Origin: Leptospira wolbachii serovar Codice str. CDC
GTDB lineage: Bacteria > Spirochaetota > Leptospiria > Leptospirales > Leptospiraceae
Length of the DNA stretch: 64,000 nt
NCBI RefSeq assembly: GCF_000332515.2
Contig: NZ_AOGZ02000016.1
Span: forward strand, 124,001-188,000
Direction of reading: 5' to 3'
Positions within the stretch are counted from its first letter, which is position 1. Each line of letters opens with the position of its first letter. Shown piece by piece: positions 1-10,263 of this stretch. Made by a program: the position numbers and the translations under genes. The notes under the pieces were generated by a model, which worked only from the letters and a program-made list of their open reading frames with translations, was not told the origin of the DNA and did not search any database.

Positions 1-2023
1 AACTAATCCCTGTCATGCGGAGTGAGTTTGCAGACATTGTTTCCGATTGTTCAGATAAAATTTGCGAACCATTGGAAATGTTGATGGTCATGTTTGATAG
101 TTCGAAGGTGGCTCTTTTTTGTTCTTCAGTGGATTGTTGGATGGATTCCACAAGGGAAGTGATTTCTTCAATTTCTACATAAATTTGGTCAGTTCTCGTT
201 TTTTGGTCTTGGATGAGAGGAACAATGTCTTTCGCTTTTTCAAAGATAACAGAAACCTCCTTGATAATCTCTCGGAGTAAATCGATGAGTTTTGTAACTT
301 GTGTTCCTCCATTTTGGATGGAATCTAAAGCCTCTTCCGAGAGTGTATTGATTTGCGATACCGATTCTGCTGCTTGGGAAGCCAGTTTGGAAATTTCTTC
401 GGCCACAACGGCAAACCCGCGACCCGATTCTCCAGCTCGTGCGGCTTCAATTGCTGCGTTTAACGCAAGCAAGCTGGTCTTTTCTGAAATATTGGAAATA
501 ACATCCGAAAATTCGGTGATGGCTAAAGACTTCTCTTGGATCTCTTCAATGGCTTTAGAAGTCAGTCCTGCCATATTCCTTCCTTCTTCCGCTTTTTGAT
601 TGGCTCCTACCGCAATTTCTCCAAAGGATTCCACTTCTGTTGTGATTTTTTGAACAAGATTTTGGATGGCATGAAGTGAGGTATGAATGGATTTAGAATT
701 GTTAACTGCCTGTTCTACATTGGCATTGATGGTTTCGGAAGATGCGTTGAGTTCTTCAACGGTGGCACTTGCTTCTTCGGAGGAAGCGGCTTGGCTTTGG
801 GCCAAATCAGAAAGCTCAATGATTGTGTTCTCCATAAATCGAGAGGTATCTGTTAAGTCCGATCCAGAAGTTTGAGCTACACTTAGGATATGTCGAATGT
901 TTGTTACCATGGCTACAACAGCTTCTACAAGGTGACCAATTTCATCTTTATTTTCGTCTACAATTTCTTTCGATAAATTGCCGTTAGCTGCATCCTTTGT
1001 AAATCCAATCAAAGATTGTAACCTTCTATCCACTAGATTCCGAAAGATCATCATATTGGCTAAAGTGGAAAAAAGAATACCAGTGATTCCAAGTCCTAAA
1101 GCGATCCAAAAAATAAATTGTATTTCGCTCGTGATTTTCCCTTGCGGATAAGAAACTCGAAGTGTCCAGGGTGCTGTGTTTTCAACCAGTTGGATGGGCA
1201 AACTCACATGGAAGTATTCGGAATCGGAATAAGTTTGTCTTTGTTTGGTAGACATGGCTAAATTAATATATTTGTCTTCCTCATCCTTCCATATCACATC
1301 CTTTTTGTCTGGATGAAGTCCGTTGAAAAGTACGTAACCATTACTGGCAACAAGGGTGATCTTTACAGTTCCCTCTAAAATTTTTAAGTTATGAAGATAG
1401 GTGCGGATGGTTTCTAAAGAAAGATCAGCCCCGGCAATTCCTATAAAGTTTTGATTCCGAATCACCGGATAAACCAGAGAAATCATAGTCACATCTTTCC
1501 CATCGACTTTATAATCAAAGGGTGGGATGAGTTCGACTTTTTTGTTTTTTTTGGGGAGTTGGTAAAAGTCAGACTCAGGAAGATCAAACCCAACCACGGG
1601 TTCTATAATAATTTTGCCATTTGATTTTACAGAATAAGGGATAAACCTGCCCGAATTATCATGGTACTTCGTATTGCGGTAGTTAGAGTCCTTTCCATCA
1701 AAAGCATTTGATTCAAATACTACGTAAGTGCCTAAGATAGATTCGTTAGAGGCAGTCATTACATTTAAAATTTGGAAAACTCGCTCTCGGTCGAGAAGGT
1801 TTGGTTCTTGTAGAATTTGTTTCAGTAGATAGGCTTCGCCCAGTGGGGCTGATAAATAGTCTCCCACATCGAGAGAAATTTTATCTGCAAGGACAGATAT
1901 ATTTTCTAGTGCGTCTTCTTTTGCATTTTTATATATGACATAAGAAATCAGTGTGAGGATTACTCCGAGTGAAAAAAGGGTAATAACTGCCGAACCAAAG
2001 GCTAACTTCTGTTTAATGCTCAT
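1..2023 (-). CDS. Methyl-accepting chemotaxis protein with periplasmic Cache domain (3' end outside window)
   Basis: The reverse strand reads from an ATG at 2023 ([13 protein letters not shown]...) to the window edge, about 674 residues with no stop, so the C-terminus is missing. A transmembrane helix at about residues 7-30 is followed by an extracellular sensor region with double-Cache character (a stretch ending [11 protein letters not shown]), a second helix near residues 310-335, a HAMP-like segment, and the cytoplasmic signalling domain. The hairpin tip [20 protein letters not shown] (about 460-408 in window coordinates) is the contact site for CheA and CheW. It should sense an unidentified small ligand and control flagellar rotation. 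It reads away from the small genes that follow and has no visible operon partner in the window. Confidence 0.93.
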   Translation of the reverse strand, partial: MSIKQKLAFGSAVITLFSLGVILTLISYVIYKNAKEDALENISVLADKISLDVGDYLSAPLGEAYLLKQILQEPNLLDRERVFQILNVMTASNESILGTYVVFESNAFDGKDSNYRNTKYHDNSGRFIPYSVKSNGKIIIEPVVGFDLPESDFYQLPKKNKKVELIPPFDYKVDGKDVTMISLVYPVIRNQNFIGIAGADLSLETIRTYLHNLKILEGTVKITLVASNGYVLFNGLHPDKKDVIWKDEEDKYINLAMSTKQRQTYSDSEYFHVSLPIQLVENTAPWTLRVSYPQGKITSEIQFIFWIALGLGITGILFSTLANMMIFRNLVDRRLQSLIGFTKDAANGNLSKEIVDENKDEIGHLVEAVVAMVTNIRHILSVAQTSGSDLTDTSRFMENTIIELSDLAQSQAASSEEASATVEELNASSETINANVEQAVNNSKSIHTSLHAIQNLVQKITTEVESFGEIAVGANQKAEEGRNMAGLTSKAIEEIQEKSLAITEFSDVISNISEKTSLLALNAAIEAARAGESGRGFAVVAEEISKLASQAAESVSQINTLSEEALDSIQNGGTQVTKLIDLLREIIKEVSVIFEKAKDIVPLIQDQKTRTDQIYVEIEEITSLVESIQQSTEEQKRATFELSNMTINISNGSQILSEQSETMSANSLRMTGIS

Positions 2024-2078
2024 TCTTTTGGATTTATATTCCTAAGTGAATGTTACCTTATGTAATCGAGTGGTTTTC

Positions 2079-2435
2079 TCAACTCATTTCTAAAAGGTCC
2101 TTTAGTTTTTCTGGATACTGGCTTACTCCTAACAAATTCCCATCACTATCCAAAAAGTATGCAGTGTATTCGGTTTGGTTTTGGATTTTTACTTGGTTTA
2201 AAAACTGGATCCATTCGGATCGATCTCTTTCCGAAAAAGAAAAAACAAGAGCGCGGGGGGACTGTTTCTCTCCTTCTTCTAACATAAGAATGATCGGACC
2301 GAACCCAATCCAAAGGGAACGGATTTCTCCCGATTCGTAATAGAATTCCTGAATTTTTTTCGAACCAGGAATTTTGAGGTAAAATTTGGCTAAATGGGAA
2401 GGGTGGGGCGTACCTATGGCAATGTGGTGGATCAT
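2079..2435 (-). CDS. Glyoxalase/bleomycin-resistance (VOC) family protein
   Basis: This 118-residue protein starts MIHHIAIGT, and the early histidine plus the pattern DSDGNLLGV near the C-terminus are typical of the vicinal-oxygen-chelate fold. One protein of this length carries two beta-alpha-beta-beta-beta units. Family members bind a divalent metal and act on lactoylglutathione, antibiotics or other small molecules; nothing visible fixes the substrate. It lies between the transducer at the window start and a divergent small lipoprotein gene, with 55 bp to the former. The C-terminal half has fewer obvious metal ligands than true glyoxalase I, so a non-catalytic or different role is possible. 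Confidence 0.7.
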   Translation of the reverse strand: MIHHIAIGTPHPSHLAKFYLKIPGSKKIQEFYYESGEIRSLWIGFGPIILMLEEGEKQSPRALVFSFSERDRSEWIQFLNQVKIQNQTEYTAYFLDSDGNLLGVSQYPEKLKDLLEMS

Positions 2436-2500
2436 TTTTTTGTTTTCAAATCCCTTTCTAAAAAAGAAGCTATCATGAAATCTATGTATCGGAGTTTTTC

Positions 2501-2779
2501 ATGAAAAAATCCCTCATTTTGGCGCTCGCTCTCGGGCTTTTCTTGGCTAATTGTAAATCCAAAGTGTATACCCAAGAAGAGTGTGAGTCGGCTCTCGCTG
2601 GAACATTCGTTCAAATCGAAGAAGAAGCAAAAAAGAATCCAGCTGCAGCACCAGTTCTCGCAGGATTACAACAAGGTAAACAAAAAATGATCGATCAGTG
2701 TATGGAAGGAAAATTTGATCCTAACTGCTTGAAAAATGCTCCAGGTTTCGCTGGCATTATGGGTTGCGTAAAAAAATAA
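2501..2779 (+). CDS. Small lipoprotein, Leptospira TIGR04454-like family
   Basis: A 92-residue protein with a clear lipoprotein signal: MKKSLILALALGLFLANC, with the lipobox cysteine at residue 18. The mature part is alpha-helical and contains four further cysteines (about 28, 67, 76 and 89), including CMEGKFDPNC, which could form two disulfides. The pattern of an early EECE segment and a late GIMGCVK resembles the small all-alpha lipoprotein family annotated as TIGR04454 in Leptospira; that identity is from memory. A GGAG lies about 8 bases before the ATG. A strong terminator follows directly. Function is unknown; it probably sits in the inner leaflet of the outer membrane or on the surface. 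Confidence 0.8.
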   Translation: MKKSLILALALGLFLANCKSKVYTQEECESALAGTFVQIEEEAKKNPAAAPVLAGLQQGKQKMIDQCMEGKFDPNCLKNAPGFAGIMGCVKK

Positions 2780-2790
2780 TTCTACTAATC

Positions 2791-3093
2791 CTACCGGGGA
2801 TTCGCATTCCCGGTTTTTGTTTCACCCTCAAAACTTTCAAATCCCCCAGGTTCTGCATAACATCCGTGAGTCCGATAAGGACCATCTTCAAAAAACCGAA
2901 TTTCCTGCGCATATCGTTTCCCTTCTCTTAAACATTGTTTGCAGATAAAAGGCCGAATTGCCCAGTCTTCACATTCTTCAGGCCGAAAACTTGGGAACAC
3001 TCGAAGAAAGGGTTTGGATAGTTCTTCCGCAGGCTCTGCCCAAAGGACAAAACCAAAAAATACAATGGTTCCCAAAGTCAAAGTTAGTCTCAT
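2791..3093 (-). CDS. Exported hypothetical protein with cysteine pairs
   Basis: I do not recognise this 100-residue protein. It begins MRLTLTLGTIVFFGFVLWAEP, a plausible signal peptide cut after WA. The mature part has CEDW, a CKQC pair and one more cysteine in HGCYAE, suggesting a small periplasmic disulfide- or metal-binding protein. Its 3' end contains the terminator of the convergent lipoprotein gene. Its 5' end lies 44 bp from the divergent EamA transporter start chosen here. Coding is supported by the good signal peptide and cysteine spacing, but not by known homology. Confidence 0.6.
   Translation of the reverse strand: MRLTLTLGTIVFFGFVLWAEPAEELSKPFLRVFPSFRPEECEDWAIRPFICKQCLREGKRYAQEIRFFEDGPYRTHGCYAEPGGFESFEGETKTGNANPR
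2793..2818 (+). terminator. Intrinsic terminator after the small lipoprotein gene
   Basis: A 9-bp stem (ACCGGGGAT with ATTCCCGGT, one G-T pair) around a TCGC loop is followed by five T residues on the plus strand. It overlaps the last codons of the opposing gene at 2791-3093. Confidence 0.8.
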
Positions 3094-3137
3094 TCAATAA
3101 AACTATCGGGATTTCCTGCGTTTTTCAGGATGGGCCT

Positions 3138-4058
3138 GTGAGAGAAAATGCGAGTACAGAATGGAAAGGGGTAGTGCTTGTTCTTATGGGGGCATTATTA
3201 TTTAGCGCGAAGGCAGTCATTGTAAAGTTGACCTACCGGTATGAAATTTCAGCCATTGGATCGCTTTTCTTTCGGATGTTGTTCGCCTTTCCTTTTTTGG
3301 CCTGGATTGCTTGGAAGGCAGAAAGGGAAGAAGGGAAAACCAAACTTACCAAAAAAGACGTGATCCATCTTCTCCTTATGGGGGTCGTGGGATATTACTT
3401 GGCTAGCCTTTTTGATTTTCTCGGACTTAAATACATTAGTGCAGGCCTAGAACGGATTATCCTTTTTATCTACCCCACCCTTGTTGTGATTTTATCTTTC
3501 CTATTTTTAAAAAAGAAAATCCATATCCGAGAAGTGTTTTCTCTCGTTCTGACATATACCGGTGTTTTTTTAGCCTATGGACAAGATGTCCAGCTGGGTT
3601 CTGCTAAAGAAGTGAGTTTAGGAGCATTTTTTATTTTACTTTCTGCTCTTACTTACGCTATTTATTTGATGGGAAGTGGGTCCATCATCCCAAAGTTAGG
3701 TGCAAAAAAATATACTGCTTGGGCTTTGATTATTTCTTCTTTTGCCGTATACATCCATTTTGCAATATTTGGAACTTATAAGGAACTCATCCAACCATTC
3801 TCTTTTTATGCCCTTGCTTTTATTATGGGGACAGTGAATACAGTAGTCCCAGCCATTTTTGTTTCCGAAGGGATCAAACGAGTTGGTAGCAAAACAGCCG
3901 CTATAGTGGGTTCTGTTGGACCAATGTCGACTCTTTTTTTGGCATATTGGTTACTAGATGAACCGATAACAATACTACATAGCATTGGTACTTTATTCGT
4001 ACTCACTGGAGTTTTTTGGATTAGTACTGCAAAAAAAGCAAAAGAAGTGTCTGTTTAG
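3138..4058 (+). CDS. EamA-family (drug/metabolite) transporter
   Basis: About 306 residues with ten predicted hydrophobic helices arranged as two five-helix EamA repeats (first ends near the KKKIHIREVFSLVLTYTGV segment; second contains NTVVPAIFVSEGIKRVGSKTAAIVG, a typical EamA signature). It is an inner-membrane carrier exporting or importing a small metabolite; the substrate is not predictable. I chose the GTG at 3138, with AGGA about 8 bases upstream, because a longer frame from 2958 would add a non-hydrophobic leader overlapping the divergent gene. Two small hairpins follow the stop codon. Confidence 0.88.
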   Translation: MRENASTEWKGVVLVLMGALLFSAKAVIVKLTYRYEISAIGSLFFRMLFAFPFLAWIAWKAEREEGKTKLTKKDVIHLLLMGVVGYYLASLFDFLGLKYISAGLERIILFIYPTLVVILSFLFLKKKIHIREVFSLVLTYTGVFLAYGQDVQLGSAKEVSLGAFFILLSALTYAIYLMGSGSIIPKLGAKKYTAWALIISSFAVYIHFAIFGTYKELIQPFSFYALAFIMGTVNTVVPAIFVSEGIKRVGSKTAAIVGSVGPMSTLFLAYWLLDEPITILHSIGTLFVLTGVFWISTAKKAKEVSV

Positions 4059-4092
4059 GAAAGAATTTTTCTTTCCAATTGTTGATAATTGG
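4058..4092 (+). terminator. Double hairpin after the EamA gene
   Basis: Two adjacent perfect inverted repeats: GGAAAGAA/TTCTTTCC with a TTT loop (4058-4076) and CCAATT/AATTGG (4075-4092). There is no clean T-tract after either, so they could be a weak terminator or a processing site in front of the next gene. Confidence 0.4.
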
Positions 4093-4111
4093 TAGAGAAT
4101 CAAAGGTCTAT

Positions 4112-5239
4112 ATGAATTTAAGAAACCTGCTGTTTGTACTCGTATTTGTCACAACAGTGTCGCAAAGCGAACTGCATGCTCAATTTACTTGTGAAGGATC
4201 AGCCTGTAGCTTTTTACCCCCAATACTTACGGAAGCAGGGAACGGTTCCCTTCGAAAATTTGAAACGGGATATTTAAATGAAGTACTTAAAACCAATTTA
4301 GAAGCAGGTTTTCTTGCTAACGTTGGTGCCAGTAATATCGGAACCGGTATGGTGCGGCGCATTCAATTCGGTATCAGTACCTCTGCTGCTGGATACAAAA
4401 AAGACGATATCCAAATCCAAGATAATTATATCAAATACCCAAAACTTCCGAACGTAGGTGGTGCAGCAATTCCTTCCTTCCATTTGGATATCAATCCTGG
4501 ATGGTTACTCGGAACCTCAGAAGGTGGTTACATCCGCCGGATGGGAATTTTTCTTCATGGTATGAACGTTGCCATTTCGGAAGACCAAATTCAGTCTGCG
4601 TCCAATAACAAAAATTACGAAGGCCGTATCGCCGTACGGTCGTATGGTGGAATGATACGTTACCAATTGGTTGAGAAAGAAGGTTTTTTAATGAACCTAA
4701 TCACCTGGAACGGAATCAACGTAGGTGTGGGCCATCATGTGATGGAACAAAACATGAGTCTAAGTTATTTAGAAGGAAAAGCCGCCCAAATTGAATTCCA
4801 AGGTGTGAAAGGAAAATGGGGAGGAGATACCAACTTTGCTTTTAACACCAAAGTTCAAACCACCAATGTTGATTTACGAACTGGGCTTGGACTCTTTTGG
4901 ATCGCGAACGTGATTGTGGGTGGGGGATATAGTTGGAACTCTGGGAGTAACTCAGCTTCACTTTCTAGACGAGGCCCATTCCTCATCAACTCCAATGAAG
5001 CCCAACCTTTGGAATTGCCTCGGGAATACCAATCCGCTATTGACAAAGAACTATTGGCACAAAATCCGAATGCGACGCTTGGTTTTAAAGCAAGTAGCGA
5101 ATCTAACTCCAAACGCGGAGTTGGGTACGGGATTGTTGGATTAGAATTTGATTTGTTTCTCTTAAAGGTCATTGCAGAAGGCTTGTACGGTGGAAAGGAC
5201 TTGTACTCTGCCAATCTGGGAGTCAAACTCTCTTTTTAG
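4112..5239 (+). CDS. Predicted outer-membrane or surface protein of unknown function
   Basis: The ATG at 4112 has AAAGG just upstream and gives a classical signal peptide (MNLRNLLFVLVFVTTVSQSELHA, cut before QFTC), so a longer frame from 4079 is rejected. The mature protein of about 350 residues is rich in glycine and aromatic residues in alternating hydrophobic/polar segments, and it ends in LGVKLSF, with a terminal aromatic residue as in beta-barrel outer-membrane proteins. A cysteine pair lies at the mature N-terminus (FTCEGSAC). I cannot name the family. Placement in the outer membrane is inferred. Confidence 0.7.
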   Translation: MNLRNLLFVLVFVTTVSQSELHAQFTCEGSACSFLPPILTEAGNGSLRKFETGYLNEVLKTNLEAGFLANVGASNIGTGMVRRIQFGISTSAAGYKKDDIQIQDNYIKYPKLPNVGGAAIPSFHLDINPGWLLGTSEGGYIRRMGIFLHGMNVAISEDQIQSASNNKNYEGRIAVRSYGGMIRYQLVEKEGFLMNLITWNGINVGVGHHVMEQNMSLSYLEGKAAQIEFQGVKGKWGGDTNFAFNTKVQTTNVDLRTGLGLFWIANVIVGGGYSWNSGSNSASLSRRGPFLINSNEAQPLELPREYQSAIDKELLAQNPNATLGFKASSESNSKRGVGYGIVGLEFDLFLLKVIAEGLYGGKDLYSANLGVKLSF

Positions 5240-5315
5240 GAAAACTTCGGGGAAATCCATAAAACCTTGCCGTACGGATTGCGGAATTTAGCTTACGTCT
5301 TAGGTCTAAGTTTCA

Positions 5316-7856
5316 ATGAAGTTATACAAACGCTATGCAAGGGCATTCACTCTCGCCTCCCAAGTTTTTTCCTTGGGAATTGTGGTTCCAATCGGAATTG
5401 CATTAATTCTATTCTATGTCGATTTAAGTCATAATCAGATAAAAACTTTCATTGGTGCCACCATTGCGGCGGCCCTTGTGAGTTTGCTCATCCCTTCACT
5501 CATCTTTCCTAAAAAACTAAAGGCCATCAAAAAGGGGTTGGTTGAGCTCGAGTCCCAAACGGAGAAGGATCCTAAAACCTACGTTGCCGTTTGGAACCTA
5601 ATTGCAAAGATGCCTGTGATTGGTGCTCTCGTGGGAAGTTCCCAGTGGGCGTTAGCTCTTCCTATCGTTATTGGTCCTCTTCTTTACCTTCCCGAAACTA
5701 GTAAGTCGGATTCGTTTTATATCGTTTGCGTCCTCATTCTAACAGCACTTCTCAACGTTGTGTTTTCTTTTATCCTATTGGAAAAAGCATCTCATTTGGT
5801 TTTGGAAGATGATATTTTTCAAGCAGAACTAAAAGAAAGAATTTCTCCTTATTATAGAAACTTAAGAAATACGGTTCCTATTATATTTTCGCTTATGGTC
5901 ATGGTGCTTTCCATTTTCCTATTGATTTATGCATTCAATGTCAATGCCAAGTCTTTGGAAAAAGCCTTTTCGAATCAGTTGTATAACTTCAATCAAAGTA
6001 ACGAAGCCGGAATCAATGTTTATTTTGAGTCAGTAGAAACCAATTTGAAAGAAGTGGTTTCCTTACCTGTCATTAGGGCTGCCCTCGAAACCAAAAATTA
6101 CAAACAAGCAGAACCGTTGCTTTCGAAAGTACTCGGGGACTCTCAATTACTTTTGGAAAATGCTTTTATTGCTTCCTTCGCCGAGGGAGTGCCCATTGTT
6201 GCCTCTGGACTTCCCAATGGAGCAAGCATAGGTTATTCCTTAGCTTCTAACCCAGATGTATTGGAGAATATCAATGCCACTAAGGAAGGCAAAAGCCATG
6301 TTGGCATTGCTGTAAAATCTCCATTTAAAGGCGATATCGTGATTATGGTGACAAGTCCTGTAAAGAGTGCCAATGGAACCGTCATTGGTATGGTGGGAAT
6401 GCCGTTTCTTGTTGGGAAGGCAATGGAATCTTTTCTGAAAAACGTAAAGATTGGAACCACTGGGTATTCTTTCCTACTCGATAGGAAATCAACTATGGTT
6501 TACCATCCCAATCCGAAGTATTTAATGAATAGCTTTAAAGGTTCTGAATTTGAAACTTTGGCAAAAAATGCCGGAGAAACGGATTCCTTTCGTAATCCTT
6601 GGGAGGGATCTACCTTCCTGCTACGAAGAAAGGTCAGTGAAAAGTATGGCCTTCAGTTTTTTTCCACAATTGATTTAAAAGAAATTGAGGTGGAGAGTCT
6701 CTCTTCTCTAAGGGGCCTAACAGTAATTAGTATTATTGGAGCAGCACTCATTGCATTAGCAATTTATCTTTTATTTACTGCTAGATTCAAACCAATGAAA
6801 ACCATTGGAAAGATCCTACAAGACATCGAAATTGGGGACCTACGCCACAACGCGAAAATGGAGTCCTCCGATGAGTTTGCAAGACTTGCTCGGGGTTTAA
6901 ACGCTACGTTAAAACAAATTTCAGAAGTGGTAGGATCCAATCAGGCGTTTTCAGAAGATCTGGCATCTTCCGCAGAACAAATGTCAGCTTCACTTAACAT
7001 GTTGTCTTCCAATGCCCAAACGCAGGCTGCTTCCGCAGAAGAAATTTCTGCTTCTATCGAGGAAATTTCGGCAGCTGTCCAAAATGTAGATGCACAAGCA
7101 GAAGACCAATTCCGCAAAGTTGATTTTTTGAAATTAAAAATGGCGGAGCTTTCCAGTTTGATTGAAGCGACGGGAAGGCAAGTAGGGAAGGCATCTAAGG
7201 ATGTAACACTGATTTCGGAAGAGGCAAGGTCGGGCCAAGCTTCTTTGGACTCGATGAGAAATTCTATCACCAAAATCAGCAATAGTTCTGAAGAAATTGG
7301 AAGTGTGATTGAAATTATCAACAATATCTCTGAACAAATCAACTTACTAGCGTTAAATGCTGCTATTGAGGCGGCCCGAGCCGGTGTTTATGGACGGGGA
7401 TTTGCCGTGGTTGCCGATGAAATTGGAAAGTTGGCAGAAAAAACTGCGATGTCTATCGGTGATATTGGAGAACTCATCCAAGCCAATGAAAAGGAGATTG
7501 AGAATGGTCGAGAGAACATTGAAACTACCATTTCTCTCATCCAACGGATCATCCAAGGAGTTAGTTCCTTCAATGAGATGACAGATACCATTGAAGCCAG
7601 TACCAAGGACCAACTCATTATCAACCAAAAGGTAGGCGAAGAGGTCGACAAGGTAAACCAGATCAGCCAAGCCATCCGTTTGTCCATGGAAGAGCAGAAA
7701 AATGCAATCGGAGAAGTGGCACAGGCTATCTTCAGTATCAACGATTTGACCCAAGGGACCGCCGCTGGGCTCGAAGAGATGACTGCCACCTCCAACGGGA
7801 TTGCAAATTTAGCAGAAACCCTAAAAAGAAAAATCAACTTTTTCAAAATCTCCTAA
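5316..7856 (+). CDS. Methyl-accepting chemotaxis protein with extra N-terminal membrane domain
   Basis: An 846-residue transducer. Residues about 10-165 hold four predicted membrane helices, unusual for this family. A fifth helix at about 195-220 leads into a periplasmic Cache sensor (about 225-470, including [18 protein letters not shown] and [14 protein letters not shown]), then a sixth helix (about 475-495), a HAMP segment and the signalling domain, with the tip [20 protein letters not shown] near residues 675-695. It should report ligand binding to CheA/CheW. The last residues ([10 protein letters not shown]) show no CheR-binding pentapeptide. The gene stands alone, 61 bp before the SAM-cycle operon on the same strand. 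Confidence 0.94.
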   Translation: MKLYKRYARAFTLASQVFSLGIVVPIGIALILFYVDLSHNQIKTFIGATIAAALVSLLIPSLIFPKKLKAIKKGLVELESQTEKDPKTYVAVWNLIAKMPVIGALVGSSQWALALPIVIGPLLYLPETSKSDSFYIVCVLILTALLNVVFSFILLEKASHLVLEDDIFQAELKERISPYYRNLRNTVPIIFSLMVMVLSIFLLIYAFNVNAKSLEKAFSNQLYNFNQSNEAGINVYFESVETNLKEVVSLPVIRAALETKNYKQAEPLLSKVLGDSQLLLENAFIASFAEGVPIVASGLPNGASIGYSLASNPDVLENINATKEGKSHVGIAVKSPFKGDIVIMVTSPVKSANGTVIGMVGMPFLVGKAMESFLKNVKIGTTGYSFLLDRKSTMVYHPNPKYLMNSFKGSEFETLAKNAGETDSFRNPWEGSTFLLRRKVSEKYGLQFFSTIDLKEIEVESLSSLRGLTVISIIGAALIALAIYLLFTARFKPMKTIGKILQDIEIGDLRHNAKMESSDEFARLARGLNATLKQISEVVGSNQAFSEDLASSAEQMSASLNMLSSNAQTQAASAEEISASIEEISAAVQNVDAQAEDQFRKVDFLKLKMAELSSLIEATGRQVGKASKDVTLISEEARSGQASLDSMRNSITKISNSSEEIGSVIEIINNISEQINLLALNAAIEAARAGVYGRGFAVVADEIGKLAEKTAMSIGDIGELIQANEKEIENGRENIETTISLIQRIIQGVSSFNEMTDTIEASTKDQLIINQKVGEEVDKVNQISQAIRLSMEEQKNAIGEVAQAIFSINDLTQGTAAGLEEMTATSNGIANLAETLKRKINFFKIS

Positions 7857-7881
7857 ATTCTTGCATATTTTGCTTGCCGGG

Positions 7882-7913
7882 ATCTACATATCAAGATTTC
7901 TTGATATGTAGAT
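7882..7913. promoter_or_regulatory. 32-bp palindromic operator candidate upstream of the SAM-cycle operon
   Basis: A perfect inverted repeat: arm ATCTACATATCAAGA, a two-base TT centre, and the exact reverse complement. A further half-site (ATATCTTGG...) overlaps the start of the regulator gene at 7912-7926. The ATATCAAGA/TCTTGATAT core resembles the operator I recall for SahR, the ArsR-family regulator of the methionine cycle in Proteobacteria, so the adjacent ArsR-type protein is the likely ligand-controlled binder. Confidence 0.75.
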
Positions 7914-7922
7914 ATCTTGGAT

Positions 7923-8912
7923 ATGGCAATAGAAACCCTTCCCCAGTCTAGGCCCTCTGGCCACCTGCTTTCCGCAACCAAAGCCATATCCGATGAAACG
8001 CGGATTCGGATCCTCCATATCCTCAGTTTTGGTGCCTTTTCTGTGAATGAAGTGGTAGAAATTTTGGGTATGGGACAGTCTCGGATCTCTCGTCATTTGA
8101 AGATACTCACTGAGGCTGGACTTATTGGATCTCGTCGGGAAGGAAGCCTTGTTTATAGTTTCCTTCCTGAGGAAGAAGATACAGAACTTAAATTTCCACT
8201 CGAACTCACCAAATTATTGTTATCTTATAAAGAAGACCTGCCCTCAAGGGAAAGGGACCAAAGAATGGTCCACCAAATCCTGGAAACTCGGGAACGAAAA
8301 TCAAAATCCTTTTTTGATGGAGTTGCCGAAAGTTGGGAAAAATTACAAGAAGAGACACTACATCCCAAACTCTACCGGTCTTGGATTTTACAGGAGCTCC
8401 CTCTTTGCGAAAATATTTTGGATTTGGGTTGTGGGCCTGGCGGGCTTATCCCTTTTCTTTTGAACAAAGCCAAACATGTTACAGGAGTGGACAACTCCTC
8501 TAAAATGATTGAAAGTGCTTCGTCTCATTATGGAAAAAATCCTAGTGTGAGTTTGATTCAAACTCCTATGGAGCATTTACCTTTGGCAACTCACTCCTGT
8601 GATGCGGTTGTTGCTTCTATGGTAATGCATCATATTTCACACCCACCTACTGTACTTGAAGAAGTGGCACGAGTTCTAAAACCAGGTGGAGTTTTGTGTA
8701 TTGTTGATTTAGGAAAACACAACGCAGAGTATATGCGTGATAATTTTGCGGACCTTTGGCTTGGATTTGAACCAGAGTTATTTGAATCTTGGTTGTCCAA
8801 TGCAGGTTTTCGCGTGGGCTCTATGAATGAGATCCAAACAGAATCTAGTTTTAAAATTTTAACTATCAAAGCAACAAAAGAAGAAGGAGGACAATATGTC
8901 CACAGCAACTGA
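7923..8912 (+). CDS. ArsR-family regulator fused to a SAM-dependent methyltransferase (SahR-like)
   Basis: About 329 residues. The N-terminal winged helix (residues about 10-95) has the ArsR pattern [28 protein letters not shown] but no cysteine metal site, so it is not a metal sensor. Residues about 130-320 form a class I methyltransferase with motif [11 protein letters not shown] and motif post-I TGVDNSS. The gene opens the operon with ahcY, ferredoxin and metH, and its 3' end overlaps ahcY by 17 bp. It probably represses the operon and responds to SAM or S-adenosylhomocysteine bound in the methyltransferase fold (inference from the SahR precedent). A TTG at 7917 is an alternative start. 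Confidence 0.85.
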   Translation: MAIETLPQSRPSGHLLSATKAISDETRIRILHILSFGAFSVNEVVEILGMGQSRISRHLKILTEAGLIGSRREGSLVYSFLPEEEDTELKFPLELTKLLLSYKEDLPSRERDQRMVHQILETRERKSKSFFDGVAESWEKLQEETLHPKLYRSWILQELPLCENILDLGCGPGGLIPFLLNKAKHVTGVDNSSKMIESASSHYGKNPSVSLIQTPMEHLPLATHSCDAVVASMVMHHISHPPTVLEEVARVLKPGGVLCIVDLGKHNAEYMRDNFADLWLGFEPELFESWLSNAGFRVGSMNEIQTESSFKILTIKATKEEGGQYVHSN

Positions 8913-10215
8913 AACAAAAACAGAAAGATTGCCATTTAAAGTGAAGGATATCTCTCTTGCAGAATGGGGAAGAGAAGAGATCATTTTGGCAGAAAAAGAA
9001 ATGCCGGGCCTTATGGCTCTTCGTAAAGAATTCGGAACTTCTAAGCCACTCAAAGGTGCTAGAATTTGTGGATCTCTTCACATGACAATCCAAACAGCGG
9101 TTCTAATTGAAACCTTGGCTGCATTAGGTGCTGACATTCGTTGGTCCTCTTGTAACATTTTTTCAACACAAGACCACGCTGCCGCTGCGATTGCAAAAGC
9201 AGGAATCCCTGTATTTGCATGGAAAGGCGAATCAGAAGAAGAATACTGGTGGTGTATTGAACAAACACTATTTTTTGACGGTGGCAAAGGACCAAACATG
9301 ATCCTTGATGACGGTCATGATCTAACTCACTACATCCATGAAAAATACCCACAACTTCTTGCAGACATCAAAGGTGTTTCTGAAGAAACAACTACAGGTG
9401 TGATCGCACTTCATAAAAAATTGAAAGCGGGAACTCTTAAAATCCCTGCAATCAACGTAAATGACTCTGTAACAAAATCTAAGTTTGATAACCTCTACGG
9501 TTGCCGTGAGTCACTTGCTGACGGAATCAAACGCGCAACAGACGTGATGCTTGCTGGTAAAGTAGCACTTGTTTGTGGATACGGTGACGTAGGAAAAGGT
9601 TCTGCAGCATCTCTTCGTAACTTCGGTGCACGAGTGATTGTTACTGAAATCGATCCAATTTGTGCTCTTCAAGCAGTAATGGAAGGATACCAAGTTCTTC
9701 GTGTAGAAGATGCAATTGAAAATGCAGACATCATTGTAACGGCAACGGGAAATGATGACATCATCACACTTGAAAACATGAAAGCGATGAAAGACGGTGC
9801 GATTCTTTGTAACATCGGGCACTTTGATACAGAAATCCAAATGTCTCGTTTGAATTCTGAAAAAGGTGTGATCAAAAAAGAAATCAAACCTCAGGTTGAT
9901 AAATACACTTTCCCTAACGGTAGATCCATTATCGTTCTTGCAGAAGGTCGATTGGTAAACCTTGGTTGCGCTACTGGTCACCCATCGTTTGTAATGTCTA
10001 GTTCTTTCACTAACCAAGTTTTGGCACAGATCGAACTCTATACTACAAAATATGAATTGGGCGTACATCGTCTTCCAAAACACTTGGATGAAAAAGTGGC
10101 AGCACTTCATTTAGAACAGTTAGGAGTTCGTTTAACAAAACTAACTCAAAAACAAGCTGATTACATCAGCGTTCCACTCGAAGGTCCATACAAACCTGAC
10201 CACTACCGATACTAA
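8896..10215 (+). CDS. ahcY: Adenosylhomocysteinase
   Basis: A 439-residue enzyme that splits S-adenosylhomocysteine into adenosine and homocysteine, removing the product inhibitor of methyltransferases. The NAD-binding loop [10 protein letters not shown] lies at about residues 218-227, the substrate domain contains [14 protein letters not shown], and the protein ends KPDHYRY as is typical of the family. The ATG follows a strong GGAGG and lies inside the end of the regulator gene, so translation is probably coupled. Homocysteine made here is the substrate of metH two genes downstream. Confidence 0.98.
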   Translation: MSTATETKTERLPFKVKDISLAEWGREEIILAEKEMPGLMALRKEFGTSKPLKGARICGSLHMTIQTAVLIETLAALGADIRWSSCNIFSTQDHAAAAIAKAGIPVFAWKGESEEEYWWCIEQTLFFDGGKGPNMILDDGHDLTHYIHEKYPQLLADIKGVSEETTTGVIALHKKLKAGTLKIPAINVNDSVTKSKFDNLYGCRESLADGIKRATDVMLAGKVALVCGYGDVGKGSAASLRNFGARVIVTEIDPICALQAVMEGYQVLRVEDAIENADIIVTATGNDDIITLENMKAMKDGAILCNIGHFDTEIQMSRLNSEKGVIKKEIKPQVDKYTFPNGRSIIVLAEGRLVNLGCATGHPSFVMSSSFTNQVLAQIELYTTKYELGVHRLPKHLDEKVAALHLEQLGVRLTKLTQKQADYISVPLEGPYKPDHYRY

Positions 10216-10222
10216 AAAAATC

Positions 10223-10250
10223 GCCCTTTTTGGTGGAATCCAAAAGGGGC
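10223..10250 (+). promoter_or_regulatory. Intergenic stem-loop between ahcY and the ferredoxin gene
   Basis: GCCCTTTTTGG pairs with CCAAAAGGGGC (one G-T pair) just before the ribosome binding site GGAG (10254-10257). No T-tract follows, so it is more likely an mRNA processing or stability element that sets the ahcY:ferredoxin ratio than a terminator. Confidence 0.5.
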
Positions 10251-10263
10251 AATGGAGTTTCTC

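Noticed and set aside
9511..10110. A 199-codon open frame opposite ahcY
   Set aside because: It is rich in Phe, Cys, Asn and Thr, with no domain, lies fully antisense to a highly conserved gene and has no separate context.
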